Assembly: GCA_021399445.1 (NCBI GenBank) | Contig: JAJTUQ010000003.1 | Span: 3,038,001 to 3,102,000 of the forward strand | Source: Xylogone sp. PMI_703 | Taxonomy: Eukaryota > Ascomycota > Leotiomycetes | Length of the DNA stretch: 64,000 nt | Reading direction: 5' to 3' | Shown: positions 1-10,584 of the stretch, in pieces | Position numbering within the stretch: position 1 is the first letter of the stretch | Layout of the letters: each line of letters starts with the position of its first letter | The notes under the pieces: model-generated | Databases searched by the model: none | What the model saw: the letters and a program-made list of their open reading frames with translations, nothing else | What the model was told of the DNA's origin: nothing | Program-made: the position numbers and the translations under genes

Positions 1-1541
1 TGGCCCTTCAGGAGGCGGAGATTGGTATGCGAAAGTAAAAGCATACCGCCATACGCCAAAGAGAAGTCGGTGTTGACAATCTCAATTTCACCATCATCTT
101 CTTTGATCGGCTGTCCGTACTTGCGATGGTCTTCATCTAAATAAAATTGCTGTACCGCAGCTCCGACGGTTTCTGCGGCCTCCGGAACGTGCATCAACTG
201 TTGGAGATAAGGGCCCACCCGCGCCGAGATTCGTGCAATTTGTCTATGAGTTGCATCCTCAGCTACCATACTGCATATATATGGCCGAGCCAACTTGAAG
301 ATATCAAGGTCCCCCACGAGACCGCCATTCTTCTTAATTTCCGCCTCAAGTACCTTGGCTACATCGTCAGAGGTTACCGGGGTGATAATACCCTCGGCTG
401 TACTTCCATCATCTTCACCCATTGCTTTATTAATGACGTCAAGAGCACGAGTGGCTATTTCACGGACCTCAGGAAGAGAGGCACGGTCTTTAACGCCCTT
501 GACACCAGGTTTCAACTTAGGCAGAAAGGTGCGGGCTTCCACTGGATTGTGAACAAGTTTCGTCAAGTTTTCCACAACTACTACAGTCTGTCTCAAGACT
601 TCTTGTGCAGTTGTAGGTGTGTTTAGAGATCGCTCCAGAAGCGGCGTAAGGAGAGCGAGGACAGGTGAGGTGACGATAGCAACGAACGTCGTTTGTGAAA
701 GGGCATGGATTGCCTTCTGGAGGGTCTCCGTGGAAGGATGCTGCATGGTATCGATTAATAGCGGAATTCGCGGCGCAACATCATCGTTTGAAAGAAGAGT
801 TGTTAGAGAAGTCATCGTAGCAACGGCTTGCTTCTCTACCTCAGGCTTCAGATCGTGCATACCAGCTTCGACGATCGGTATCAATCCAGCAAGTTTCGTT
901 CCCATAGCATCACGAAGGGTATCCTTCTCAATTGCTTGCTCTTTAGTACCTTCAACAGTCATCTTCGCCTTATCTGCCATCTTCTGGAGTAACTTGTATG
1001 CTCCAACTGTTCCTTGCCACTTTCCAGACCGCTTCGAAAGATACTCGCTCAGGACGGGAAGAAGTCCAACCACCATAGCTTCAGCACTGAGATTGGCAAA
1101 TAAAGCATCAAGCCCGTACTGCGCTGCATCTCGCACAACAGAACCTTTGTCTGCTAGAGCATCAAGAGCGCATGTCACCAAACTCGCATCTTGAACCATA
1201 AAGATAACTTCGCTAATTCTCTGACGAGGTGGGAACCGCTCAAAAAGTGCTCCGAGCAAGTTCTGGGCGCTTTCCCTTCTTGAACCACTCTTCTTATCTG
1301 CGGCAGCCTTTTTGATCTCAGCAAGGACGCCATAATCCTTCAGTCCTCGAAAGCCAACAGAGTTGAGTAGGATCTCACAGAGAGCATATGAAGCATCAAT
1401 TGAGGAGGCGGAGGTTTGTGCGTTAAAGACGGCATCTAAAACTGCAGATATCTCCGCTTGTGTTGGAGGCACAGTTGACGGGACCTCCGATTTCGAAATC
1501 ATGGTTGGTTGTTCGCGCGGAGGAGAAACAGGATGTGGCAT
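1..1541 (-). CDS. tef3: Translation elongation factor 3 (EF-3), N-terminal part, cut by window edge
   Basis: This is the fungal ABC-type ATPase EF-3, which binds the ribosome and promotes release of E-site tRNA during cytosolic elongation. About 513 residues are visible as one uninterrupted reading frame running off base 1. They form an alpha-helical HEAT-repeat region (for example DALADKGSVVRDAAQYGLDA) followed by the family-typical lead-in to the first ABC domain, NTDFSLAYGGMLLL, ending near LRLLKG. The Walker A motif and both nucleotide-binding domains lie outside the window. The ATG at 1541 gives the longest sensible N-terminus (MPHPVSPPREQP). An in-frame ATG at 1502 is an alternative, and nothing in the sequence settles the choice. 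The family is essential and normally single copy. It is divergent from the DUF1275 gene across about 650 bp. Family identity is firm from the sequence; ribosomal function is family knowledge. Confidence 0.93.
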   Translation of the reverse strand, partial: MPHPVSPPREQPTMISKSEVPSTVPPTQAEISAVLDAVFNAQTSASSIDASYALCEILLNSVGFRGLKDYGVLAEIKKAAADKKSGSRRESAQNLLGALFERFPPRQRISEVIFMVQDASLVTCALDALADKGSVVRDAAQYGLDALFANLSAEAMVVGLLPVLSEYLSKRSGKWQGTVGAYKLLQKMADKAKMTVEGTKEQAIEKDTLRDAMGTKLAGLIPIVEAGMHDLKPEVEKQAVATMTSLTTLLSNDDVAPRIPLLIDTMQHPSTETLQKAIHALSQTTFVAIVTSPVLALLTPLLERSLNTPTTAQEVLRQTVVVVENLTKLVHNPVEARTFLPKLKPGVKGVKDRASLPEVREIATRALDVINKAMGEDDGSTAEGIITPVTSDDVAKVLEAEIKKNGGLVGDLDIFKLARPYICSMVAEDATHRQIARISARVGPYLQQLMHVPEAAETVGAAVQQFYLDEDHRKYGQPIKEDDGEIEIVNTDFSLAYGGMLLLSHTNLRLLKG

Positions 1542-2192
1542 TCTTGAGCGTACAACGCTCTCTATGGAATGAAATTGAATAAAGAGAGTAGGATTATTTC
1601 AAATTTTCTCGCCGCTATGAATCGACAGTCGATGGTTGTGGAAAGATAAGACTCGGTAGGAAACTGTGTTCGTTGCAACCAAACAGAATTCGTCTTTGAA
1701 GAACGTGGCTTTGATCGTCGACGGAAACAGTATCTTGGTCGCAATTATGTGAAATAAAAATTTCCCCAAATATAGAAATAACACTAAAAAACAAGAACAA
1801 AATCTCCCAAAGTCCCAGCCGCGTGTGGCAGAAGACGAAAATGTTGATGTGGGAAGGAGAAGGGAGGGGCGATCGGGCTGAAATTATTTTAAGAATTGTA
1901 AGCGGCGGTCCCTGCAATTTTCTTTTTCATCCTCAGGCATGCACGTCATTGATAAGAACCACAGGAACACGCTAACTCAATACGGTCTCCGCCCTTACAT
2001 CTAGCTTTCTGCCGGTTCTTCCGGGCGGTGAGGGCAAAACACGCCGAGCACGCTTTGGCATCGGATTTCGATCGGTGAGTCTCATCCCATTTCTGACGTT
2101 TATATTTGTGTCTTTTTTTCGTCTCTCTCTTTCTCTAATGTTTTACCCATTTTAATATTCTAATTACATTCACGGAAACAAAAGAGAGCGCA
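1542..2192. promoter_or_regulatory. Divergent promoter between EF-3 and DUF1275 genes
   Basis: This 651-bp gap separates two genes transcribed away from each other, so it must hold both promoters and leaders. The part nearest the DUF1275 gene is rich in pyrimidine tracts (around 2113-2140). A GTGAGT at about 2075 could be a leader-intron donor, but I could not pair it convincingly with an acceptor. No TATA box or coding sequence was recognised. Confidence 0.4.
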
Positions 2193-3081
2193 ATGCCTTC
2201 GAATACCCTTCCAGTACACAAAGACGACTCCCCCGATGGTGAACCGAAAATACCCGTCAGACAGAGCATGAGTCCTCGACTGTCTACTCATTTGAAGACA
2301 AATATCACCTTACATCATGCGGATATCCCTATCATTATCTGTTGCTTTATCTCAGGGTTGTGTGACAGCTCCGCATTCAACGCTTGGAATACTTTTGTGA
2401 GCATGCAAACTGGTAAGGATTGAACGGACCGGAGAATTTTCCGTGATATGCATTCTCATGGTCACTTTAGGGAATACTATATTTTTGGCCCTTGGTGCAT
2501 CCGGCCAACCGCCTGGAGAACCATATGGGTGGCTAAAATCTTTAACTTCAATCTTCTTTTTCTTGTGCGGCTGCTTCTTTTTCGCCCAATCTAGGCGTAT
2601 CGGCGCCCAATCGCGAGGCGCATTGTCGTTGTCATTTTTTATTCAATCGGCATTTATCATCGTAGCAGCAGCCCTAGTTCAAGGGAAAGTCGTTCACCAA
2701 CCGAATGGGACCGTTGTGGAGGACAGTGGTGTCATGCATTTTAAGGAACTCATCCCGATAGGCTTCTTATCATTTCAATCCGGTGGACAGGTCGTTACAT
2801 CGAGGATACTTGGCTTTAATGAAGTCCCAACCACTGTCTTGACTAGCGTTTACTGCGACCTGATGATGGATCCTGGAATAATCGCACCATTCAGGGATAA
2901 CCTCAAGAGAAACCGAAGAGTTGCTGCTGCAATTTCACTTCTTATTGGAGGGATCTGTGGCGGTTTCCTTAGCAAAAGTAAAGCCCACATGTCCACTACG
3001 CTATGGATAGCTGCGGGAATCAAAATGGCCATCTCGCTATCATGGTTCTTGTGGAAACCTAAAAAAGTGATCCAAGCATGA
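2193..3081 (+). CDS. DUF1275 (YoaK-like) integral membrane protein
   Basis: The gene has two exons, 2193-2412 and 2471-3081, separated by a 58-nt GT-AG intron. Joined, they give 276 residues. The splice rebuilds the conserved Q-T-G-N-T stretch (VSMQTG joined to NTIF), which is typical of the DUF1275/UPF0700 family. Hydrophobic segments follow: IPIIICCFISGLC, a Phe-rich helix near SLTSIFFFLCGCFFF, SLSFFIQSAFIIVAAALVQ, a loop with the family-like GFQSGGQV/TSRILG region, and AAAISLLIGGICGGF. That makes roughly six membrane spans, with a hydrophilic N-terminus of about 40 residues. The length matches the family. The molecular function of these proteins is not established; they are usually called predicted membrane or transport-like proteins. 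The ATG at 2193 is the first in the frame. The gene is divergent from EF-3. Confidence 0.85.
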
Positions 3082-3358
3082 GCTCGTATGATAAGTATCT
3101 ACGGATCCTATTATGGGGATGGTTATAATTCTACGTCTGTATATTTTCTACCTTTATGACACTGTATTAGAATAATTTGATGATTATTATAGACATATAG
3201 ACATACCATAGAATAATTAATTAGAATTGTTGACGTTTACGGAGTCACGTATGCAGGATCCTGTTATGTGAGACAATACCTTATTCCAGATATATCTAAG
3301 ATGCTAAACGCCTAACTAAAGCAAATCAAGAAGAGCGCAAGAAAATATGTGCTAAAAA

Positions 3359-4360
3359 TTACAAGTGTGTGAATGATTCCGGAGTAAAATAATCATCCAG
3401 ATTCACTTCCTCATATCGACGGCGCGCCGCCTCTCTGGACCCAGGACGACGGCGCGTCCTCCTGCTCGATTCGGGATGATCATGCCTTGCATCATGATGC
3501 TGGGACGGAGATAGGTGAGCTGACTTCTTAGGAACAGATAGTGGTACTGGTGGCAGAGGCTTTGCAGTGTCAGGAGGCCGCGCTTGTTCATATAATCTGA
3601 GTGTATATCTGGTTCTGATACCGTGATCGTCTTTTTGGACCGGAGCGCTGGCTGGTGGGACGCCGGTATCCATTCGATGTCTATGTTGGCTGGACTGCCT
3701 ATGCTGGCCAGGTCGTCTATGCTGGCTAGGTTGTCTACTTGGGCTAGGTTGTCTATGTTGTCTTTGCGTTTGCGAGATCTCTGGAGGAGCAAAGTGAGCT
3801 GTTGTTGGCCAATATGTTGCTGATTTGCTACCATTCTCTGTATCTCTGGCCCGGTGAGTTCGTCTTCTCGGAGATAGAATCGGGCGATCGTTATCATTCT
3901 GAAAGAAGTTAGTTAATCTTTTCCGATAGTTACTCAATCGTCCACCGCCGTGTGAATCTGAATTCTTTCTAGCGGTTAGTGGACCTGGCAGTCTCTTACC
4001 CAGCTCCCTCGCAGCAGCACGTTGAGCTGCATCAGCTGGATTAGGAGTATTCTCATCATCTGCCACGCAAACAGGCATGTTGGGGTGCACACTTACGCTG
4101 CCCTGCCAATTTTTCAGAAAACGGAATTCGCGAATGAGTTCTGCGGCCTGCGTGTCACTGATGAGGTAGAAGTTCCAGTGACTACTACAATCTGGGCACA
4201 GTTGATCGAACTTGAGGCTATCAAGTTTTGGGTTGCATCTGAGTAAGTTGTTGATAAAAGACGTCGAACCTTTCTGATCTCCGTTGTGTTTCATGCATTT
4301 TTTGGTATAGCTATTCATATGCCTGCAGACTGTGTAAAACTTGATATATGAATGACACAT
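3359..4360 (-). CDS. Hypothetical protein: Cys/His-rich N-terminus, long basic disordered tail
   Basis: This is one uninterrupted frame of 333 codons starting at an ATG. I do not recognise a named domain. Residues 1-60 carry a metal-site-like spacing: C12-x-H14, C22, C42 and C55-x2-C58. That pattern recalls small ascomycete proteins with N-terminal zinc-binding clusters, but the assignment is mine. From about residue 120 the protein is low complexity, rich in Arg, His, Gln, Ser and Pro. It includes an H-R-x-x-x-Q hexad repeat encoded by 18-nt units at 3681-3752. It ends in an acidic segment (EEVNLDDYF). There is no signal peptide or membrane span. It stands alone, about 280 bp from the convergent DUF1275 gene. 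It could be a nuclear or RNA/DNA-associated protein; that is inference only. Confidence 0.6.
   Translation of the reverse strand: MCHSYIKFYTVCRHMNSYTKKCMKHNGDQKGSTSFINNLLRCNPKLDSLKFDQLCPDCSSHWNFYLISDTQAAELIREFRFLKNWQGSVSVHPNMPVCVADDENTPNPADAAQRAAARELGKRLPGPLTARKNSDSHGGGRLSNYRKRLTNFFQNDNDRPILSPRRRTHRARDTENGSKSATYWPTTAHFAPPEISQTQRQHRQPSPSRQPSQHRRPGQHRQSSQHRHRMDTGVPPASAPVQKDDHGIRTRYTLRLYEQARPPDTAKPLPPVPLSVPKKSAHLSPSQHHDARHDHPESSRRTRRRPGSREAARRRYEEVNLDDYFTPESFTHL
3681..3752. repeat. 18-nt tandem repeat inside the hypothetical gene, about 4 units
   Basis: Four consecutive 18-base units start at 3681, 3699, 3717 and 3735. All begin CTA and end near GT or GC, with consensus CTATGCTGGCTAGGTTGT. A degenerate fifth unit starts at 3753. 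Read on the minus strand, each unit encodes a six-residue H/S-R-x-P/S-x-Q motif. A unit length divisible by three means that copy-number change would keep the frame. Confidence 0.75.
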
Positions 4361-6566
4361 CTTCGCGACGGTGTATATTGGGTTTTCCTTTGCAGATTGC
4401 TAGGAACTTTGCTGAAGAGAAAACCATGACACCAGTATTCAAATCTACTTATATAGTCCGCAGTTGTCTGTCTTCAAACAAGGCTATTCGACACAGCGAA
4501 ATAATTGACACAGTCCCCTTTGGCACACCTTGAGGTGACAAAGACCCTTTTCTATTTCGGCCCAGACACAGGTATCACAAAGCAAGAAATGAACAATCAA
4601 GAGATCACACCTCAGAACAAAGAGTATTACTCTAGTAACAAAGAATGTTTGGATAATCAAAGGTTTCAGTATAACACAAGATTGTTATTCTAATAGTGTA
4701 TTTATTCCGTTTGGCCCTCCGTCATTCCTATCATGACTATCCTCAAAAAAGCTCACTCTAGTGGCAAATCATATAGAGCTGGCGAAAGTGTAGTAAGAGC
4801 TGAAAGCGTCGTCCTCGATGGACGGCTCGAGAAAACTACATTTATGGTCAGAGGTATATCCGGTGGCGATGGACGTACCACACCCGCTTTTACGACCCTT
4901 TGAGGAGCTCCACCTAAGAAGTCCAAATCCAATCCTGCGTTCATATTTCTACAGAAACCCTCGTATATATACTGACCCCGGCGGCCAGTACCTGTATATT
5001 TTCCACTCCCTGAAAAATTATGTATGTACACAGTCGCAGCGAGACAAGCACGGCGCCAATCCCTCATGTAACCCTATTTTGATCCTTGTGCATATCCCCA
5101 TATCAGAACACAGATATAAGGGGTTATAAGCGGCCGGTTCAACTGGAGTTCTCCTTTTGTTCTGATATCCCGCTGCACTCTACTGGTCAGGCTGCTTTTT
5201 GCTTCTGCCTCTCTTCGGCCCTTGGCTTTCAGGTTTACTGGTTACACGTTGACACTGAAGTGTTAACGTACTGGGTTACTCATGTCAGCTTGGCCGCCAT
5301 AGTATTGCTTCTGGCATCCTTGACCCGCAAACTGATGTTAGCCGGGAGGAGCACCGAAACGCTGGTACGCGTTAAGAAGCCTTGGAATACGTACTGCACT
5401 CGTGCAAGTAGATCCCTCGTCATTCGAAGGTTTAGTGTTAGGACCCCTGGACTCTCTTGCTCATTCTGTACTTCTCGTAACCGTTCTACAACTTCACCGT
5501 AACATGTATTAGAATACACAGCCTCAAAAACTCTCCTGTTAAGAGTCGCCGTAGCTCTCCTCTCTAGGTCATGGCATTTGGTAGCTCATTCTGTCTTTGA
5601 TAGGTGAAGCTGGTGCCTTCACCATCCAGATATTTTGCGTCCAAGTTGAATCATGGCCCTAAAGATCGTATGTATAATATGTATTATTGTTTCTAGTAGC
5701 AAATTACATATCAATGCTGTGAATAAGTAATTCTTTGCTTGAGGATAACTTTATTAATTTTAGAACTAGTATTAATGTGGTTCTAGTCACCTGAAGGAGG
5801 TTGAGTTCCTGTAGATTGAGTATCCATATTGGAGGTTGCTCATCAAATAAATATTAACGTTGAAGAACAGATACCAATGTGCAGTAACTGTATATCAAGT
5901 AACATATCAAAGTTAGCTTGAAGTAGATGCAATTGGAGAAATATGGAGACAGAGATCAGTGGAAGAGGAGCTTTATATAAGCACAAGTGAGTACATATTC
6001 ACTCTACATATACCAACTTGGCGGAACTATTCAATCATTCTTCCTACAAATATATAGCGGAAGTGAACGTGTAGTATTCAAATAGCTGCTGCATTCATAT
6101 ATTATAAGCCTATTGAATGAGGTTGAGCTACGCTTAAAGCTTGGAATACCCTTGCATCTAATACTAGTCCAAGGGAAAGGGGAGCCGAATGGGTAAGGGG
6201 TAAGGGGTAAGCTATGGAAATCTTGCAAAGTCTACTTTCCGTCGTTATACGTTTCGACACTTTCACTGTATGGCCAATCGTTTTTGCCATCAATCTACCT
6301 GCTCCATCATAGGATCAGATAGAGTATAGATCCTTTTAATTAACCTTTTTCTACCTTGCGAGGTACTGGTTCTAGAGGAAAAAAGTTCACTTTTAGTATA
6401 TATCCTGATGTGGTACCTCACGAAGATTGGAGATATATAATCAATAAGGCATGGATATTCATGAGCTTTAGAGTATCCTATAGTCAACTCTCAACACCAT
6501 AGACCTTCAAGCAACTCTGAAATCTCAACATTACGAAGCTCATTCCATTCGTATTATAAAAGCTTC
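4361..6566. other. Gene-free spacer
   Basis: About 2.2 kb lie between two minus-strand genes. Short open frames occur on both strands at about 4750-5070 and 5280-5520. None starts and ends like a gene or shows a family I know. The 5700-6500 part is AT-rich. I see no transposon ends or RNA genes here. Confidence 0.4.
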
Positions 6567-7889
6567 TCAAGCTTTGGGTACTCCAGTTCCACGGATAGCA
6601 TCGACCTGCTCACTCAGAAGAGCGTTATTCTTAGGACCAGGAAGAGCTGGCCCCTCAGGCGTGACATAAGCTTTGGTCATTCCACCATCAACCACGAAAT
6701 CCTGTAACAGGTTAACTAATTTATTTCAGTTCTAAGCGCGAATAAAACTCACTTGGCCGTTAACGAAACTTGACTCATCACTGGCTAGGAACAATACGGC
6801 TTGAGCCTGCTCAATAGCCTCTCCAAATCTCCCTGCTGGGAAATGAATTTCCCGACGATGTCTTTTTGGGATGTCATCTCCCAGCCAGTCTTGAAGAAGT
6901 GGTGTGTTAAGAGGTGCTGGGCAAAGTGCATTAAACCTATATCCCTCCCTAGCATGTACAATTGCTAGTTCTCTAGTCAGGGCAAGCACTGCCCCTTTGC
7001 TGGCCGTGTATGCCAACTGTGGAGTTGCAGAACCAACAAGAGCCACAACTGAACCAGTATTGATGATTGAGCCTTTGGTCTTCTTATGTTTGCGTAAAGA
7101 TATGACGGCATGCTTAGAGCCAAACCATACTCCCTTCACATTAATAGCTTGAGTCAAATCCCAGATCTTCTCCGGGGTATTGATGGCATCCGCATCATCC
7201 GCATGCATTATTCCAGCATTATTAAACATGATATCAACTCCACCCCACGGTTCAACTGCATCGACTATTGCTTTGACATCTGACTCCTTAGAGACGTCAC
7301 ACACCTTGCTGCAAATCAGCATTCCGATTTATCAAATTTACTGAAAGGCCAGATGATCCTACTTTGATTTCAAGCTTGTGAGCAGATGGAACAAGCTCTT
7401 TTACTTTGGCAACAGCTCTTTCAAGAGCTGGGCCCGAAATATCGGCCATCAAAACATTAGCTCCTTCCTTTGCAAAGAGAATAGATGTCTCCAAGCCAAT
7501 GCCACTGTATCAACTTGTAAGCAGCTTTCTTTTGCAACGCCGAGAGCGCCTTCTCAACAGTGAATTCCATTCTCAAAAATGTTTGGGAGAGTTCCAGTCA
7601 ACAGAGAAATGCTGCTATGTTACTAAACTTGAAGGAGATCTACAGAGTAGTACATCTGACGGAATGATCTGCATTTTCCACGTATATGATGAAAGAGCCC
7701 CGGTTTTTTTTAAAATAAAAAACAGAAAGAAGAGCAGAAATAGGTATTGCAGGAGATTGAAAGTGAATAGGAATAGAGAATATCTCACCCAGCTGCACCT
7801 GTGATAATGGCGTTCTTATTATGCAAACGTCCCATTCCCAAGCCGTTGATCGTTTGGATCGCAGCTGTGTCGGAGCTTAAGGAAGCCAT
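6567..7889 (-). CDS. Short-chain dehydrogenase/reductase (SDR)
   Basis: There are four exons on the minus strand: 7789-7889, 7363-7504, 6753-7304 and 6567-6701. They join to 309 residues. The first splice rebuilds the Rossmann dinucleotide motif T30-GAAGGIG. FNNAG lies at about 108-112. The catalytic residues are Ser near 166 (NTGSVV), Tyr180 and Lys184 (YTASK). An INVKG motif sits at about 135-139 and a C-terminal V-D-G-G segment follows. These are the marks of a classical NAD(P)H-dependent SDR; the substrate is unknown. The first intron is long for this window (284 nt). The second uses an AAG acceptor (gcaag then GTG), the only choice that keeps frame and gives EIKVCDVS. The ATG at 7889 is well placed ahead of the cofactor motif. 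The gene is divergent from the glutamine-synthetase-like gene. Enzyme class is firm; role is unknown. Confidence 0.88.
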
Positions 7890-8939
7890 TTTGTATAAAG
7901 TAACAGACGCAGATGAGCTGACTTCTGCAAGACTTCAGCTCTACACATACGACAGGCTTCTTGTGTTAAACAACATACAGGCTTGATTTCTGTCAAGATC
8001 CGTTTCTTGGGCCTTCTATTGCTTGCTTTGGCAAAACTGACAACACGGGATTTCGCAAGAACAAGAATCAAGTAGATATAAAGAAATAGAGTGAAATATT
8101 GGTGAATGGAAGATGTATACGAAGCGGTAAAGGTATCCTGAGTAGAGCTAGGAAATATCAAGGGACCTAGGTGGGGAGGGCTAGAAAATGTGTGTCACGT
8201 TTTCTGCCCCGCGCTCCGAGAACGGGTCATCCAACAGATAACGCATCTGTCATCGACGGCTTGAGCTTATCTAGTGGAAAGCAATTCTGCATCGCGCGAT
8301 AAACGGATGAGGAATTATGGTATTGACATAAATTTCTCAGAGGAGATCGCTTGATCAATACTTGCCTGCCGGTCTTATTGAGAGATTCATGGAACCAGCA
8401 GCCCCCGCAGAAAGAACGAGGACGCCCAGCTATGCTCTTGGGACTACCACCCGATTGAAAGCCTGGGTATAGCAGCTTTACTCATAGAAAATACGCCAAA
8501 CCAGAGCGGCAGAATCAGTTGAATTGACCACGACGCAGACTTCAACGGAGAGATGAAGAAGGATAACTGAATCAAGGGAAAGGAGACTTTAAATTAAGGC
8601 TGGCTGCCATAAAGGGATGCTAATTAGCCATTCTTAGCGGGGAAGCTGCAAGGCTGGAGGCAAGCCGGACAGCCCTCGTCGTCATCGCTTCTTCGTCCCC
8701 TGTGCCGTTGATAAGTTCCTTATCACCAGCACAGCCGCAACTGTCTCGTGCCCCTCCTTGATCTTCTCCTCTCCGACCGAGCTCCATACGGCAACCAACA
8801 ACAACATCTCTCTCGTTTCTGTCAATTGCTATCCGCGGCTTGATCATCCTACCTTCGTTCATTTGACTTATAACAGCTTTGCGACACAAGGAAGTTTGCG
8901 ACCACTCTGCGCACAGTCATAACCGTTACGAGGCTCAAG
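7890..8939. promoter_or_regulatory. Divergent promoter between SDR and glutamine-synthetase-like genes
   Basis: About 1.05 kb separates the start codons of two genes pointing away from each other. The segment from about 8650 to 8930 is pyrimidine- and GC-richer and is probably the leader of the ligase gene. No coding sequence or known site was recognised. Confidence 0.4.
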
Positions 8940-10584
8940 ATGTCGGATACCAGGGAGGTGGAAGTGACGTTGGATAACCTCGTTGAGGTGTTAAAGGATG
9001 ATAATAAAGTCAAGCTTGCCGGTGTCGACGTTGACGGTCAACTGCGTGGAAAGCTCGTCTCGAAGAAGAAATTTCTTAGCATTGCGCAGGAGGGATTTGG
9101 ATTCTGCTCTGTGGTCTTTGGATGGGATATGCACGATTTGACTTACTTCCGCGAGCTGAAAATCAGCAATGCGGAAAATGGATACCACGACATCATTGCG
9201 GTGCCAGACTTAAGCACTTACAGGAGAATTCCATGGGAAGCTGATGTTCCATTCTTTTTAGTCAGCTTTTACGACCCAGACACCAGGCAACCTTTAAGTG
9301 CTTGCCCCCGAGGACTGTTGAAAACCGCTTTAGACAAGCTGGAGAAGCACGGGTATGGTGCAATGGCTGGAGGTATGTCCGGGCAACTTCATTTATATGG
9401 AATTTTGCTGACTCGAGCGTTGAAATTGCAGCTGAATACGAATTCTACCAGTTCAAAGCCCCGTCGAATGATACAAATGCACCAATATCTGAACGAAATA
9501 ATTCTTCCACTGCGACTTTTCTCAGGCAGAATCCTGTTGATGCTTTGCCATCTCTGACTGAGGGCATGTTTGGATACAGTTTAACACGCACGGTTCACAA
9601 TAAAGACTATTATTACGAAATCTTCGAAGCGTGTGAGAAATTCAACTGCTCAATAGAAGGATGGCATACCGAAAGTGGACCTGGAGTATTTGAAGCAGCA
9701 TTGTCGTTCGGGGAGATCCGGCAGATGGCAGATAAAGCTGGATTATTTAAGTAAGATGCATGGTATTTTCTTCAATATTCGGGAAAGGCTGAAATTTCAA
9801 CAGGTATCTCGTAAAATCAGTTGCTGCGGGATACGGTATTACACCCTGCTTCATGGCGAAACCCAGGCAGGGTCTCCCAGGTAACAGCGGCCACATGCAC
9901 ATTTCAATCGTGAACAAAAAAGGTAAAAATCTCTTCTTCCGCGAGGAGAGAGACACAGAAGCAAAGTGGGAAGATATTGCCAATCTCTCAGATTTGGGCA
10001 GGCATTTTCTGGCTGGCTTGTTGGACGGTCTACCAGATGTTATGCCAATACTTGCACCAACAATCAATTCTTATAAGCGCCTGGTAGAAAACTTCTGGGC
10101 ACCTGTTACAGTATCGTGGGGTTTGGAGCATCGAAGTGCTTCCATCCGATTAATAGCTCCCCCGACCTCGAAACCTAGTGCTACCCGGTTTGAAGTTCGT
10201 GTACCTGGCGCAGATACAAACCCCTTCTTCGTCCTGGCAGCAATCTTAGCGTTGGGATGGAGAGGAGTAGAGAAGAAACTCGATATTACCTTACCACCAC
10301 TAGGAAAGAGCCCAGAAGTTGGTGGAGAGGCGGATCAAGGTACCAGATTAGCAAAGACTTTGAAAGAAGCCACAGCTATGTTCATGAGAAAGGAGAGCGT
10401 AGCCAGGGAAGTATTCGGGGACGAGTTCGTGGACCATTACGGAGGAACAAGGGAGCATGAGGTTAAGTTATGGGATGAAGCTGTTACAGATTGGTATGAT
10501 GTTGTCTTTCTTCTTATAACAAAGTTACAGCTATTCACTAATATTTCTTATAGGGAGGTACGAAGATACATGGAGACCGTATGA
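8940..10584 (+). CDS. Type-I glutamine-synthetase-like ligase (FluG C-terminal-domain family)
   Basis: Four exons, 8940-9372, 9432-9750, 9804-10493 and 10554-10584, join in frame to 490 residues with introns of 59, 53 and 60 nt. The fold marks of the GSI class are present. The N-terminal domain carries VFGWDMHD. Glu-rich active-site strand TESGPGVFEAAL follows, then the KP..G..GNSGHMHIS loop near residues 270-284 with the ATP/metal-site histidines, and the Arg/Glu motif RFEVRVPGADTNPFF. The final 31-nt exon adds the typical W-E-x-x-R-Y end. This is bacterial-type GSI and not the eukaryotic GSII used for bulk nitrogen assimilation. In fungi this type occurs as the C-terminal half of FluG and as stand-alone ATP-dependent gamma-glutamyl ligases. 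The substrate amine is unknown. There is no N-terminal amidohydrolase domain, so it is not FluG itself. Its neighbours are an SDR (divergent) and a UstYa oxidase (same strand). Confidence 0.88.

Noticed and set aside
619..1194. Plus-strand open frame of 191 codons
   Set aside because: It lies opposite the EF-3 coding strand, which has clear family motifs. The plus-strand product is Ser/Arg-rich antisense sequence.
4753..5067. Minus-strand ORF of 104 codons starting with ATG
   Set aside because: No domain, signal peptide or conserved-looking stretch. Nothing links it by splicing to another frame.
5280..5519. Minus-strand frame with protein-like helix EVVERLREVQNEQESPG
   Set aside because: It begins at a GTG with no ATG, and I found no flanking exons with matching phase. 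It might be a gene relic, but this is not supportable.
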